Part shown: piece by piece, positions 17,620-25,775 of the stretch | Layout: every line of letters starts with the position of its first letter | Position numbering within the stretch: the first letter of the stretch is position 1 | Assembly: GCF_016864555.1 (NCBI RefSeq) | Contig: NZ_CP044012.1 | Span: 1,050,501 to 1,114,500 of the forward strand | Length of the DNA: 64,000 bases | Reading direction: 5' to 3' | DNA from: Sinorhizobium sp. BG8 | Lineage (GTDB): Bacteria > Pseudomonadota > Alphaproteobacteria > Rhizobiales > Rhizobiaceae | Program-made: the position numbers and the translations under genes | Notes under the pieces: model-generated | Database searches by the model: none | Seen by the model: only the letters and a program-made list of their open reading frames with translations | Told to the model about the DNA's origin: nothing

Positions 17620-17661
17620 GCTACAGCGCTATGCGTCTTTACGCGCTAAGGTCGCTGTAGC
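17620..17661 (-). promoter_or_regulatory. Inverted repeat between catA and benA
   Basis: A perfect 9-base inverted repeat GCTACAGCG (17620-17628)/CGCTGTAGC (17653-17661) encloses 24 bases, and AGCGC (17625-17629)/GCGCT (17643-17647) offers an alternative inner pairing. It lies 73-114 bases before benA in an intergenic gap of 192 bases. It could be an operator for ben expression or a processing or attenuation hairpin separating cat from ben. Confidence 0.5.
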
Positions 17662-17739
17662 CCTCTGAAATGGCGCAAGATTTTCTCCTTAGATCGATGC
17701 CGGTCCAAGGAACTGTGCGCTCACCGCCGCTTTGGCCAG

Positions 17740-18678
17740 CTATGCGGCGGCGCGCTTGCGCAGCTCGTTGATCTGGTTATCCACGCCGTTCACCAGCGCG
17801 GTGAGATGAACATCGAATTCGATCTCGGCGAACGGGCCGTTGAGATTGTTGGCCCTGATGCTGGTCTCGTCCGTCCGCTCGGTGACGGCCGGGACGAGCC
17901 CGTCGCGGGTCGCATAGGCGAAGTCATCGTTGACCAGCGGGTCGCCGGCGATGTTGATCTGCGTCGTCAGCTTGCGGTGGCCGTCAGCGCCGATGAAGAA
18001 GTGGATGTGCGCAGGGCGCTGGCCGTGACGGCCGAGAGCGGACAACAGCTGCTCGGTCGGGCTGCCCGGAGGCACGCCGTATCCGTGCGGCACGATGCTC
18101 TGGAACTTGTAACAGCCCTTCGCGTCGGCGACGATCGTGCGGCGCATGTTGAACGGCGCCTGCTTCCCGGTCGGGTCGAAGTGCGAATAGAAGCCGCGCG
18201 TATCGCAATGCCAGACTTCGACCGTGGCGCCGGGCAGCGGCTTGCCGTCGGACCCATAGACTGTGCCGTACATGATCAGGGTGTGGCCGTTGGCGTCGGT
18301 GCCGTCATCGAGACGGGCGAAGCCTTCCGAGACCGGCGCGCCGGCCACATAGAGCGGGCCTTCGATGGTGCGCGGGGTGTTGTTCTTGATGCCGAGTTCC
18401 TCATCGATGGCGTCGAGGCGCTCATCGAGGAAATGGTCAAGGCCGAGACCGGGCGAAATCAGGCCAGCCTGTCCGGATGCACCGAGTTCGTTGAGCCAGG
18501 CAATCCCGGTCCAGTATTCGTCCGGGGTGATGTCGAGGTCGTCGATCGCCTTGAATAGGTCGGACATAATCCGGTGGACGATCTGCTTCATGCGCGGATT
18601 GCCGCCTGGCTTGTCCAGACCACTGAGGACCATCAGAAAGTCCTGAATCTCCGGTTTGTCGAAGATCTTCACGCTCAT
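17740..18678 (-). CDS. catA: Catechol 1,2-dioxygenase
   Basis: A 312-residue intradiol dioxygenase that cleaves catechol to cis,cis-muconate using non-haem iron. The N-terminal helical linker domain is followed by the catalytic domain with VEVWHCDTRGFYSHFD and the HIHF iron-binding motif, giving the Tyr-Tyr-His-His ligand set. ATG 18678 is chosen because the AGGAGG site is 7 bases away; an ATG at 18684 is too close to it. It is transcribed with catC and catB upstream and ben genes downstream, so catechol made from benzoate is consumed by the same cluster. Confidence 0.94.
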   Translation of the reverse strand: MSVKIFDKPEIQDFLMVLSGLDKPGGNPRMKQIVHRIMSDLFKAIDDLDITPDEYWTGIAWLNELGASGQAGLISPGLGLDHFLDERLDAIDEELGIKNNTPRTIEGPLYVAGAPVSEGFARLDDGTDANGHTLIMYGTVYGSDGKPLPGATVEVWHCDTRGFYSHFDPTGKQAPFNMRRTIVADAKGCYKFQSIVPHGYGVPPGSPTEQLLSALGRHGQRPAHIHFFIGADGHRKLTTQINIAGDPLVNDDFAYATRDGLVPAVTERTDETSIRANNLNGPFAEIEFDVHLTALVNGVDNQINELRKRAAA

Positions 18679-18755
18679 TTTCATTCCTCCTCTTGGATTG
18701 TGATGAATGCCGGTCGCGGGCTCCTGTCTCCCTGGCAGCACCGATGAGAAAAGCT

Positions 18756-19046
18756 CTAGCTATCGTCCTCACGGATCGACGAGGGATGGCGCAGCAGCGG
18801 CGTCACCTCGATCTCCATGAATTTGAATAGCGGCAGCCCCGACAGGATTTCGTGCAGTTCCGCGTTGTCGCTCACATCGAAAACGCTGTAGTTCGCGTAC
18901 TGGCCTGCGATACGCCAGATGTGGCGCCACTTGCCGCTGCGCTGCAGCTCCTGCGAATAGGCCTTCTCCCTGGCGATGATGTCCGCTGCTTCCGACGCGG
19001 GCAGGTCATGGGGAACATTCACATTCATTCTGACGTGAAAGAGCAT
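18756..19046 (-). CDS. catC: Muconolactone delta-isomerase
   Basis: A 96-residue protein matching CatC: start MLFHVRMNVNVPHDLP, then REKAYSQELQRSGKWRHIWR and a C-terminal FKFMEIEVTPL. It converts muconolactone to the enol-lactone used by PcaD and forms a homodecamer in studied species. ATG 19046 is two bases after the catB stop, so the two are co-translated. The longer frame extending to 19241 overlaps catB and is not used. Confidence 0.94.
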   Translation of the reverse strand: MLFHVRMNVNVPHDLPASEAADIIAREKAYSQELQRSGKWRHIWRIAGQYANYSVFDVSDNAELHEILSGLPLFKFMEIEVTPLLRHPSSIREDDS

Positions 19047-19048
19047 GG

Positions 19049-20239
19049 TCAATCTCCCTGCCTGCCAATGCTGATCGACTTGCGCGCTCCATTCCGGATG
19101 AAGAAGGCCACCCGGTCTTCGTCCAGTTCGATGCCGAGGCCAGGTCCATTGGGAACCGTCAGCTCGAAATCGCTGTAGTTCAGCGGCGTGGTGAGGATTT
19201 CCTCCGTCAGCAGAAGCGGGCCAAACAACTCCGTTCCCCATTGCAAATTGGCGAAGGTGGAAAACACCTGCGCGGAGGCCACCGTGCCGAACGCGCCCTC
19301 CAGCATCGTGCCGCCGTAAAGTTCGATGCCGGCCGCGTCGGCGATGGCCGCGACGCGCTGGGCATTGAAGAGGCCGCCACTCTGCTCGATCTTGATCGCG
19401 AACACGTCGGCGCCGTGGACCTTGGCGATCTCGAAGGCGGACTCGGGCCCCGTCAGGGACTCGTCAGCCATCAAGGCGACGGGGAAGCGCCGCATCAGGC
19501 GCTTCAGCGCCGAAGCGGAGTTGACGGGTTGCTCCACCAGTTCACAGCCGGCCTCGGCGAGCGCCTTCATCCCATAGGATGCCTCGGTCTCGCTCCACGC
19601 CATGTTGACATCGACGCGCACGGCCGCGCGCTCACCAAGCGCCGCCTTGATCGCCGTCACATGGGCAACGTCCTCGCGAACCGCCCTTGCGCCGATCTTC
19701 AGCTTGAAGATCCTGTGGCGGCGCAGGTCGAGCATCTTCTCCGCCTCGGCAATGTCCTTGGCGGTATTGCCCGAGGCAAGCGTCCAGGCCACCGGCAGGC
19801 GTTCACGCAGCCGGCCGCCCAGAAGCTCACTGACTGGCAGGCCGAGACGCTTGCCCTGCGCATCGAGCAGTGCCGTTTCCACTGCGCATTTGGCGAAGCG
19901 GTTTTCCTTGATCATCTTGCCGATGCGGACCAGCAGTGCCGGTATGCGGGTCGCGTCCTGGCCAAGCATCAGAGGAGCAAAATAGGTATCGACGGCAAGC
20001 TTCATGCTTTCCGGGCTTTCGCCGCCATAGGCCAGCCCGCCGATCGTTGTTCCCTCTCCGATCCCGACGATCCCGTCACTGCAATAGACCTTCACCAGCA
20101 TCAGGGTCTGGCCGTTCATCGTGGCGACCGACAGCTTGTGCGGGCGGATCGTCGGCAGGTCGACCAGCATGCTTTCGACCCGTTCGATGACGGGGAAGCG
20201 GGTTGCGGTCGGGGCGTTGGGTGCGGGTTTCGTATCCAT
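19049..20239 (-). CDS. catB: Muconate cycloisomerase
   Basis: A 396-residue enolase-superfamily enzyme that closes cis,cis-muconate to muconolactone with Mn2+. The base motif K-x-K is seen in FKLKIG and the metal ligands in RVDVN, ELVEQP and MADES; a distal lysine is present in AIKIEQSG. It is the first gene of the minus-strand cat-ben run and starts about 60 bases downstream of the CatR box. No clear ribosome-binding site precedes ATG 20239. Confidence 0.94.
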   Translation of the reverse strand: MDTKPAPNAPTATRFPVIERVESMLVDLPTIRPHKLSVATMNGQTLMLVKVYCSDGIVGIGEGTTIGGLAYGGESPESMKLAVDTYFAPLMLGQDATRIPALLVRIGKMIKENRFAKCAVETALLDAQGKRLGLPVSELLGGRLRERLPVAWTLASGNTAKDIAEAEKMLDLRRHRIFKLKIGARAVREDVAHVTAIKAALGERAAVRVDVNMAWSETEASYGMKALAEAGCELVEQPVNSASALKRLMRRFPVALMADESLTGPESAFEIAKVHGADVFAIKIEQSGGLFNAQRVAAIADAAGIELYGGTMLEGAFGTVASAQVFSTFANLQWGTELFGPLLLTEEILTTPLNYSDFELTVPNGPGLGIELDEDRVAFFIRNGARKSISIGRQGD

Positions 20240-20296
20240 GGTGAGCAGTCTGCGCTGCAGGACCGACGGCGTCCAACACCATTTGCATTTGCTATG

Positions 20297-20311
20297 ATAC
20301 CTTTATAGTAT
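20297..20311. promoter_or_regulatory. CatR/BenM-type operator
   Basis: The sequence ATAC-CTTTATA-GTAT exactly fits ATAC-N7-GTAT, the published binding core of the muconate- and benzoate-responsive LysR proteins CatM/BenM. It lies in the catB-catR divergent gap, 58 bases before catB and 92 bases before catR, an ideal place for activating catB and repressing catR. Confidence 0.85.
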
Positions 20312-20402
20312 GGAAATGCGAATAAACGCCGAATTCTCGATACTTATTGCACTGCAACATACCTCAAACATTGGAATATCCGGGCACCGAGAGGGGCTGA
20401 AT

Positions 20403-21344
20403 ATGGATCTCCGCCAGCTTCGCTACTTCGTCGCCGTGGCCCGGGAGCGCAATTTCACCCGCGCGGCGCAGGTGCTCCATATCGCGCAGCCGCCATTGAG
20501 CCGGCAGATCCAGATTCTGGAGGAGGAGTTGGGCGTTCCACTCATCATCCGCAAAACTCGTCCCGTAAAGCTGACCGATGCCGGTCGCCTGTTCTATGAG
20601 CAAGCGCTTCAGGTCCTTGGTCGGGTGGATCAGATGCAGGCGGCGACACGTCGGGTCGGCCTGAACCAGAACAGTGTCCTGTCCATCGGCTTCGTGGCAT
20701 CGACGCTTTATGGTGGACTTCCCTCGCTCGTTCGAAAGCTGCGCCGGCATGCGCCGGAGCTGGATATCCAGCTTTTGGAAATGATCTCCGTGCAACAGAT
20801 TTCCGCACTGAAAGAGGGTCGCATCGACATCGGTTTTGGCCGCCTGCGCCATAGCGATCCAAACGTAACGGGTGCGGTTCTGCGCGAGGAGCGCCTGGTC
20901 GTGGCCATTCCCAAAGGCACGCCGCTCGCCGAGACCGCCTCCCCCTTGCCGGTAACGGGTCTGGCCGGTGAGAAGATCATCGTCTATCCGAAGGAACCGC
21001 GGCCGAGCTATGCCGATCAGGTGCTAAGCCTGCTGCACGGCCACGACGCGCGCCCGAGGGAGGTACAAGAGGTCCGCGAGATCCAGACGGCGCTGGGACT
21101 GGTCGCCGCCGACGCCGGCTTGTGCGTCATTCCCGCGTCAGCGCGCCAGATGCGCTCGGACGTGCACTATCGCTTACTCGAAGGAGAAGGCACGACCTCG
21201 CCAGTGATCCTCAACCACAGGGTCGGAGACGGATCGACCTACATCAAACTGATCAAGCAGTTGATTGAGGAGATGTACGCGGAGAACCCGCCCTGGCTGG
21301 ACCTGGAGCACAACCTGCTGCATCCCCCGTCGGCTGAAGAATGA
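20403..21344 (+). CDS. catR: LysR-type regulator of catechol genes
   Basis: A 313-residue LysR regulator, closely similar in pattern to CatR/CatM/BenM: MDLRQLRYFVAVARERNFT, a helix-turn-helix with AAQVLHIAQPPLSRQIQ, then the effector domain (about 90-290) with RIDIGFGRLR. In characterised relatives cis,cis-muconate is the inducer, sometimes together with benzoate. ATG 20403 follows GAGAGG; a longer frame from 20310 would run through the operator. It is divergent from catB and has the ATAC-N7-GTAT box in the shared gap. It probably drives the whole catBCA-ben run. Confidence 0.9.
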   Translation: MDLRQLRYFVAVARERNFTRAAQVLHIAQPPLSRQIQILEEELGVPLIIRKTRPVKLTDAGRLFYEQALQVLGRVDQMQAATRRVGLNQNSVLSIGFVASTLYGGLPSLVRKLRRHAPELDIQLLEMISVQQISALKEGRIDIGFGRLRHSDPNVTGAVLREERLVVAIPKGTPLAETASPLPVTGLAGEKIIVYPKEPRPSYADQVLSLLHGHDARPREVQEVREIQTALGLVAADAGLCVIPASARQMRSDVHYRLLEGEGTTSPVILNHRVGDGSTYIKLIKQLIEEMYAENPPWLDLEHNLLHPPSAEE

Positions 21345-21461
21345 AAGCGGCTGGAGAGCAGTTGGCCCTCGGTACCGATACGCAGCGCCACTGGCCACTC
21401 CCCACCGGGACCATCACCTGCAACTGCGTTGTGGCAGACGGGCAACGCGTGCTGCCGCGTA

Positions 21462-23135
21462 TCAGAAAATGAAGTCGTCCGCGTCCAGGGCTGCAATCTT
21501 GACGCCCTTCAGGAGAATCGAATCCCCGTTCAGACCATCGATCAGGACGTTCGAGCCCACCTGTTCCATGTGGTTCTTCGTCAAGTCCGCATAGCTTGTG
21601 ATGCTGGCGAGGCCCGACAGGTCAAGCACATCGTGGTTCGAACCGCTTGCCGAAAAGTCGGTGATGGTGTCCTTGCCGTCGCCCTTTGCAAAAACGAAAT
21701 GGTCCGAGCCTGCTCCGCCCGTCAGGGTGTCGCTGCCACCGTGCCCCCAGATGGTGTCGTTGCCCCCGCCGCCCTTGATGACGTTGCTGCCGGAATTGCC
21801 ATGCAGCTGGTTTGCCAGCGAGTTGCCTGTGGCGTTGATGTTTGCCGATCCTGTCAGTGTCAAGTTCTCGAAGTTGGCGCCAAGCACGAAGCTGGCGCTC
21901 GACTTCACAAGATCTGTGCCTTGCCCGGCGAGCTCGACGAGCTTTGTCCCGGTGTCGCTCACGACATAGACATCATTGCCTTTGCCGCCCTTCACGCTTC
22001 CCGTAACCGTGCCGCCGGAACCGTCGAAATAGTCGTTGCCGGCGCCGAGGATAACCGATCCCTTGATCGTTCCGCTGTTGAAGACGGACTGGACGCCGCT
22101 GCCGCCAAGGAACGCGGTGCCGGTACTCTTGACGAGCCCGTAATTGTGGAAGCTGGAGGCAACGGCACCTGAAAAATCGACCGCCGCCACCGCAGTCTTG
22201 GTCGAATTGATGGTGCCGTAGTTGCTGACAGTAGCCGCGCTGCCATCGATCTCGATGCCGCCGGCAGCCGTGATCGTCTTGTTGTTTGTCACGATGACCT
22301 TGTCGGCGTCGATGGAGATGCCGTAGGCGGATGAGGAAATGGAGCCGTTGTTGGTGACTTTCGACCCGTCGCCACTTACCTCGATACCGTTGCCGTAAGC
22401 TTTCAGCGTCCCGTCATTGTTGGTTATGGTCGCCGTGGTTCCGGTGGAAACGATCGCCGCGCCTTTTGTCGAGGATACCAGCCCGTCATTCGTGATCTTC
22501 GCCGACTTACCGGTCGAGACGATCGCGCCGGCATAACCCTTAAGAGTGCCGTGATTGGTTAGGATGGCTGACAAACCGGATGATACGAGCACATGCGCGG
22601 CCGTCGAAACAGCCGTGTCGTTGTTGGTGACATTGGCCGATGCGCCGGACAGCACGAGCGCGTCCCCTGCGGCCTTTATCGAACCGTTGTTGACAACCAT
22701 TTCGTCCTTGCCGCTTGCCTTGAGCACGCTACCTGAGGACGACGAGACAAGGCCATTGTTGACGAACTTGGTCGCCGCGCCAGATATCAGAAGGGTTGTC
22801 TTCACGACCTCGATCGCGCCGTGGTTGACAAGCTCCAGCCCGCCGCTGCGGATGTCCATTCCATTGGCCTTGGCGGAGATCGTGCCGGTCTTGCCGACCA
22901 CGAAAAGGCTGCCGCTGTCGGCGACGCCCGTAGTGCCGAACCGCACCGCATAGCCGCTGTCGGCGGCGAGCGTCCCGTTGATGTAGAATGCGCGATCTGT
23001 CGCCGTCCCCGTAGCAACGACGGCCGTCGAGGCGGTAGCAACGGTCACGCCGGCATTGACCACCAGTTCCGTGTCGCTGTCGAGTACCGACACCGAGGTC
23101 GACCGATTGGCGGAGATCACGATCTTCTTTGTCAT
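21462..23135 (-). CDS. RTX-type secreted beta-helix protein
   Basis: A 557-residue, Ser/Thr/Gly/Asn-rich protein. Residues about 100-350 hold many degenerate repeats of the form (T/V)NNG-x-(I/L/V)-(S/K), typical of a right-handed beta-helix. Residues about 455-490 carry calcium-binding nonapeptides (GGGGNDTIWGHGGSDTLTGG), and the C-terminus ends in an acidic, hydrophobic DADDFIF typical of type I secretion substrates. No N-terminal signal is present, agreeing with type I export. No HlyB/HlyD/TolC-type exporter lies nearby. A role in adhesion, biofilm or surface polysaccharide is possible but not shown. It is convergent with catR. Confidence 0.85.
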   Translation of the reverse strand: MTKKIVISANRSTSVSVLDSDTELVVNAGVTVATASTAVVATGTATDRAFYINGTLAADSGYAVRFGTTGVADSGSLFVVGKTGTISAKANGMDIRSGGLELVNHGAIEVVKTTLLISGAATKFVNNGLVSSSSGSVLKASGKDEMVVNNGSIKAAGDALVLSGASANVTNNDTAVSTAAHVLVSSGLSAILTNHGTLKGYAGAIVSTGKSAKITNDGLVSSTKGAAIVSTGTTATITNNDGTLKAYGNGIEVSGDGSKVTNNGSISSSAYGISIDADKVIVTNNKTITAAGGIEIDGSAATVSNYGTINSTKTAVAAVDFSGAVASSFHNYGLVKSTGTAFLGGSGVQSVFNSGTIKGSVILGAGNDYFDGSGGTVTGSVKGGKGNDVYVVSDTGTKLVELAGQGTDLVKSSASFVLGANFENLTLTGSANINATGNSLANQLHGNSGSNVIKGGGGNDTIWGHGGSDTLTGGAGSDHFVFAKGDGKDTITDFSASGSNHDVLDLSGLASITSYADLTKNHMEQVGSNVLIDGLNGDSILLKGVKIAALDADDFIF

Positions 23136-23625
23136 CTGCTCATCATGCGCAAGGATTTATGAGGGTTCCGTAAGGAAGGGGAAAAACAATCGACAAACCG
23201 TCGGGGCATGCGGACGGGGCTGTACATAGTCTTCGATGAACCGGCCTGGCAAGCATGTATGACCATCCGTTCTCGGAGATTGATCAATTTTCATGTCGTC
23301 GATGAGAGCTCTGTTGGCGCCACGCTCGGAGTTGAGTGTCTCACCATGCGTCGCCTGACGCTGAATTCCGTGGGTTTCCGATCAGCTTTGTGCCGAAACC
23401 AGATGCAAGCACGGTCATTTCTAAGAAATGGCAAAGAACTGAGCTCGTGATCACGTCGACCGGGCGCCATCCGCGCACAGGCAGGAGCGGAAAAGTTACA
23501 TTACAGAACAATCATTCTTGGAAATTTCCAGAAATACGTGAGCCCTTCAAACACCACACAATTCGGTGATTGGTCCGAACGTACAATTTTAGACCCACGA
23601 CGATGGGAAGATTGCAATTATCCGG
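23136..23625. other. Intergenic gap with two perfect palindromes
   Basis: This 490-base gap between two divergent genes is less GC-rich than its surroundings. It contains CATTTCT-A-AGAAATG (23416-23430) and the self-complementary GGAAATTTCC (within 23515-23535). Short open frames such as 23208-23450 have no family resemblance and no good ribosome-binding site. The promoters of the RTX gene and the patatin gene must lie here; the palindromes are candidate regulator sites. Confidence 0.45.
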
Positions 23626-24831
23626 ATGAAACGCACAAATGAACTATGCCGGCATATCATTCTGTGCACGGTGGCGTGCACGCGAGAACGGTACCAGACA
23701 CTTGCTTTTCTAGCTCTCGCCTTGTGCATCCTAGCAGGATGCGTTGGCGGAGGCCGCGCGCACTACAGCCCGGAACAGAGCGCTACAGCGTACGTAGACG
23801 GCTTCAAGGGTATGCGAGCCTACGTCGACGCATCGCATGCCGCCATCGGACCGCAGGAACAATGGTTGCCCCAAGCAAACGGCAAGAACCTGGAGATGCT
23901 ATGCCTGTCCGGCGGCGGATCGGGCGGCGCATTTGCGGTGGGCGTATTGTCGGCGTGGAGTGCCAGTCAAACGCGGCCGGAGTTCGATGTTGTGACCGGT
24001 GTCAGTACGGGTGCGCTCATTGCACCCTTCGCCTTTCTCGGCCCATCCTACGACGCCACGCTCGTGAAGCTGTACACGGGAGGGGCAGCCAAACAGCTCG
24101 TTGACGCACGGTGGATGGGCAGCGGACTGCTGGGCACGAGCATGCTCAAGGGCGAGCGTCTGCGCGAGATGGTGACTGAATACATAACAAAGGAAATCTT
24201 CCAGAAGATCGCAGCGGAGCATCGCAAAGGCAGGCGTTTGTTTGTCCTGACTACCAATCTCGATGCCCAGCGAGGGGTAGTCTGGAACATGGGCGCGATC
24301 GCCAACAGCGGACGTCCCGATGCTCTTTCGCTCTTCCGCGATGTGCTGATTGCCTCGGCCAGCATTCCCGGCGTTTTTCCGGCTGTAACAGTCAACGCGA
24401 CGACAGGCATAAGCCGGATAGAAGAACTCCATTCCGACGGAGGGGCGTCAATGCAGTTTTTCGGATTGCCGGAGATCATGCTGGCATCGCCGGGCAAGCC
24501 CCTGTTCCCAAGCAACCCGCACCTCAACATCTATGTGATCATAAACAATGCGCTCATTCCGGAATTTGGCACCACGAACAACTCAACTCTTGCTGTCGTA
24601 GGGCGTTCCTATGCCACCATGGTCAAGTCGCAAACGAAACAATCTCTTCTTGCCCTTTACAATTTCAGCCAGAGGACAGGGGGCAATCTCAAAATAGCGT
24701 CGATCGACAAGCAGATCCCCTATTCGATGCTGGACCCATTCAATACCGACTACATGCGAGCAGTCTTCGCTGATGGGTATGACCAGTTCTCCAAGGGCCT
24801 GTTGTGGAGAGATTCCCCCGTGTTCGAATAG
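23626..24831 (+). CDS. Patatin-like phospholipase lipoprotein
   Basis: A 401-residue lipid-anchored hydrolase. The lipobox LAGC puts the anchor at C39. The patatin fold begins with the oxyanion loop SGGGSGGAF (about 95-103), the nucleophile elbow GVSTG with Ser127, and the catalytic aspartate in the later DGGA motif. Such enzymes release fatty acids from phospholipids or acyl esters. The N-terminal region before the hydrophobic stretch is long; an in-frame GTG at 23671 would give a normal lipoprotein signal. It is a single gene with its own promoter region. Inner- or outer-membrane location cannot be told. Confidence 0.88.
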   Translation: MKRTNELCRHIILCTVACTRERYQTLAFLALALCILAGCVGGGRAHYSPEQSATAYVDGFKGMRAYVDASHAAIGPQEQWLPQANGKNLEMLCLSGGGSGGAFAVGVLSAWSASQTRPEFDVVTGVSTGALIAPFAFLGPSYDATLVKLYTGGAAKQLVDARWMGSGLLGTSMLKGERLREMVTEYITKEIFQKIAAEHRKGRRLFVLTTNLDAQRGVVWNMGAIANSGRPDALSLFRDVLIASASIPGVFPAVTVNATTGISRIEELHSDGGASMQFFGLPEIMLASPGKPLFPSNPHLNIYVIINNALIPEFGTTNNSTLAVVGRSYATMVKSQTKQSLLALYNFSQRTGGNLKIASIDKQIPYSMLDPFNTDYMRAVFADGYDQFSKGLLWRDSPVFE

Positions 24832-24885
24832 CTTCCGGCTGGTGACCATAGGGCCATTTCGCGGGCCGCTCGATCCCCGCCTCAG

Positions 24886-24902
24886 TCAGTCGCTTCGACT
24901 GA
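24886..24902. terminator. Hairpin between convergent genes
   Basis: A perfect stem TCAGTCG (24886-24892)/CGACTGA (24896-24902) with a 3-base loop sits between the patatin stop (24831) and the methyltransferase stop (24905). It is a likely two-way terminator, although T-runs are short. Confidence 0.5.
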
Positions 24903-24904
24903 AA

Positions 24905-25699
24905 TCAAGGCTTGTCTGCCTTGATCAGCAGCGACGGCATGTCGAATTCAATCGCCCCACCGTCGATCAGGAAGGGTCGCAGCGCTGACTTCGACCCGTT
25001 GAGAAGCCGCTCGAATTGTTCGTCATCGAGCATGCCTCCGAGGGTCCACACGCAGGCCCGTTCGGTCGAGACCAGATCATCCACCGATCTGAAGCGGACT
25101 TTCTCATTGCGACGGACGACCTCCGCGTCCGCAATACCCGCTTCATCACAGATCTGATGCAGCCGATCGGCACTCCCGAGCGTGAAGGGCGAGCGAAAGG
25201 CATTGCCGACCATTTCGCCGAACAACCGGTCGAGCAACTGCGCGAACGCGCAGTAACCCGGCGAATTCTCCACCGCGTCGCATACGGCCACAACCAAGCG
25301 GCCGCCTGGCTTCAGGACCCGCATCATCTCGGATAGAGCCTTCGGCTTGTCTTCGAAGAACATCAGGCCGAACTGACTGACCACGATATCGAAGCGGTCG
25401 TCAGCAAAGGGCAGAGCCTCTGCAACTCCCTGCATCCATTCGATCTCGACAGGCTTGGCGCGCGCAACGGCCAGCATTTCGGGATTTGCGTCTAATCCGA
25501 CAGTCGAGCCGGACGGACCGGCAATTTTTGCCACGGCCAGCGTCAGAGCGCCGGTTCCGCAGGCCACGTCCAGCACGCGATCTCCCTCCCTCACTCCAGC
25601 CTCGGCAGCAACGATCGGTCCCCATTGGGCAAACAGCGCCGGTACGAAGCGAGTGTCATAGATTTCTGCAGGACTTCGCACTTCCACGAGCGTTTCCAT
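24905..25699 (-). CDS. Class I SAM-dependent methyltransferase
   Basis: A 264-residue methyltransferase of the UbiE/Methyltransf_11 type. Motif I is VLDVACGTGALTLAVA (about 43-58), motif II LDANPEMLAVARAK, then LPFADDRFDIVVSQFGLMFF and LKPGGRLVVAV. The substrate is unknown. ATG 25699 is chosen because the domain begins soon after; a longer frame towards 26041 overlaps the divergent AraC gene. It shares a 76-base divergent promoter region with that regulator, which may control it. Confidence 0.85.
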   Translation of the reverse strand: METLVEVRSPAEIYDTRFVPALFAQWGPIVAAEAGVREGDRVLDVACGTGALTLAVAKIAGPSGSTVGLDANPEMLAVARAKPVEIEWMQGVAEALPFADDRFDIVVSQFGLMFFEDKPKALSEMMRVLKPGGRLVVAVCDAVENSPGYCAFAQLLDRLFGEMVGNAFRSPFTLGSADRLHQICDEAGIADAEVVRRNEKVRFRSVDDLVSTERACVWTLGGMLDDEQFERLLNGSKSALRPFLIDGGAIEFDMPSLLIKADKP

Positions 25700-25775
25700 G
25701 GTTCTCCACCACCTCCACGGTCCACCGCCAGCACGTCGGGTGGATATGCCGGCGCGTAGAGGATATGCTTGAAGG

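Noticed and set aside
16144-17649. 501-codon plus-strand frame opposite benA
   Set aside because: Antisense to an unmistakable Rieske dioxygenase subunit with all metal ligands in place.
22000-23000. Internal repeats of the RTX gene as a CRISPR-like array
   Set aside because: The repeats are protein-level, degenerate and in frame with no constant spacer size.
23208-23450. 80-codon frame in the gap before the patatin gene
   Set aside because: No good ribosome-binding site, unusual composition and no known domain.
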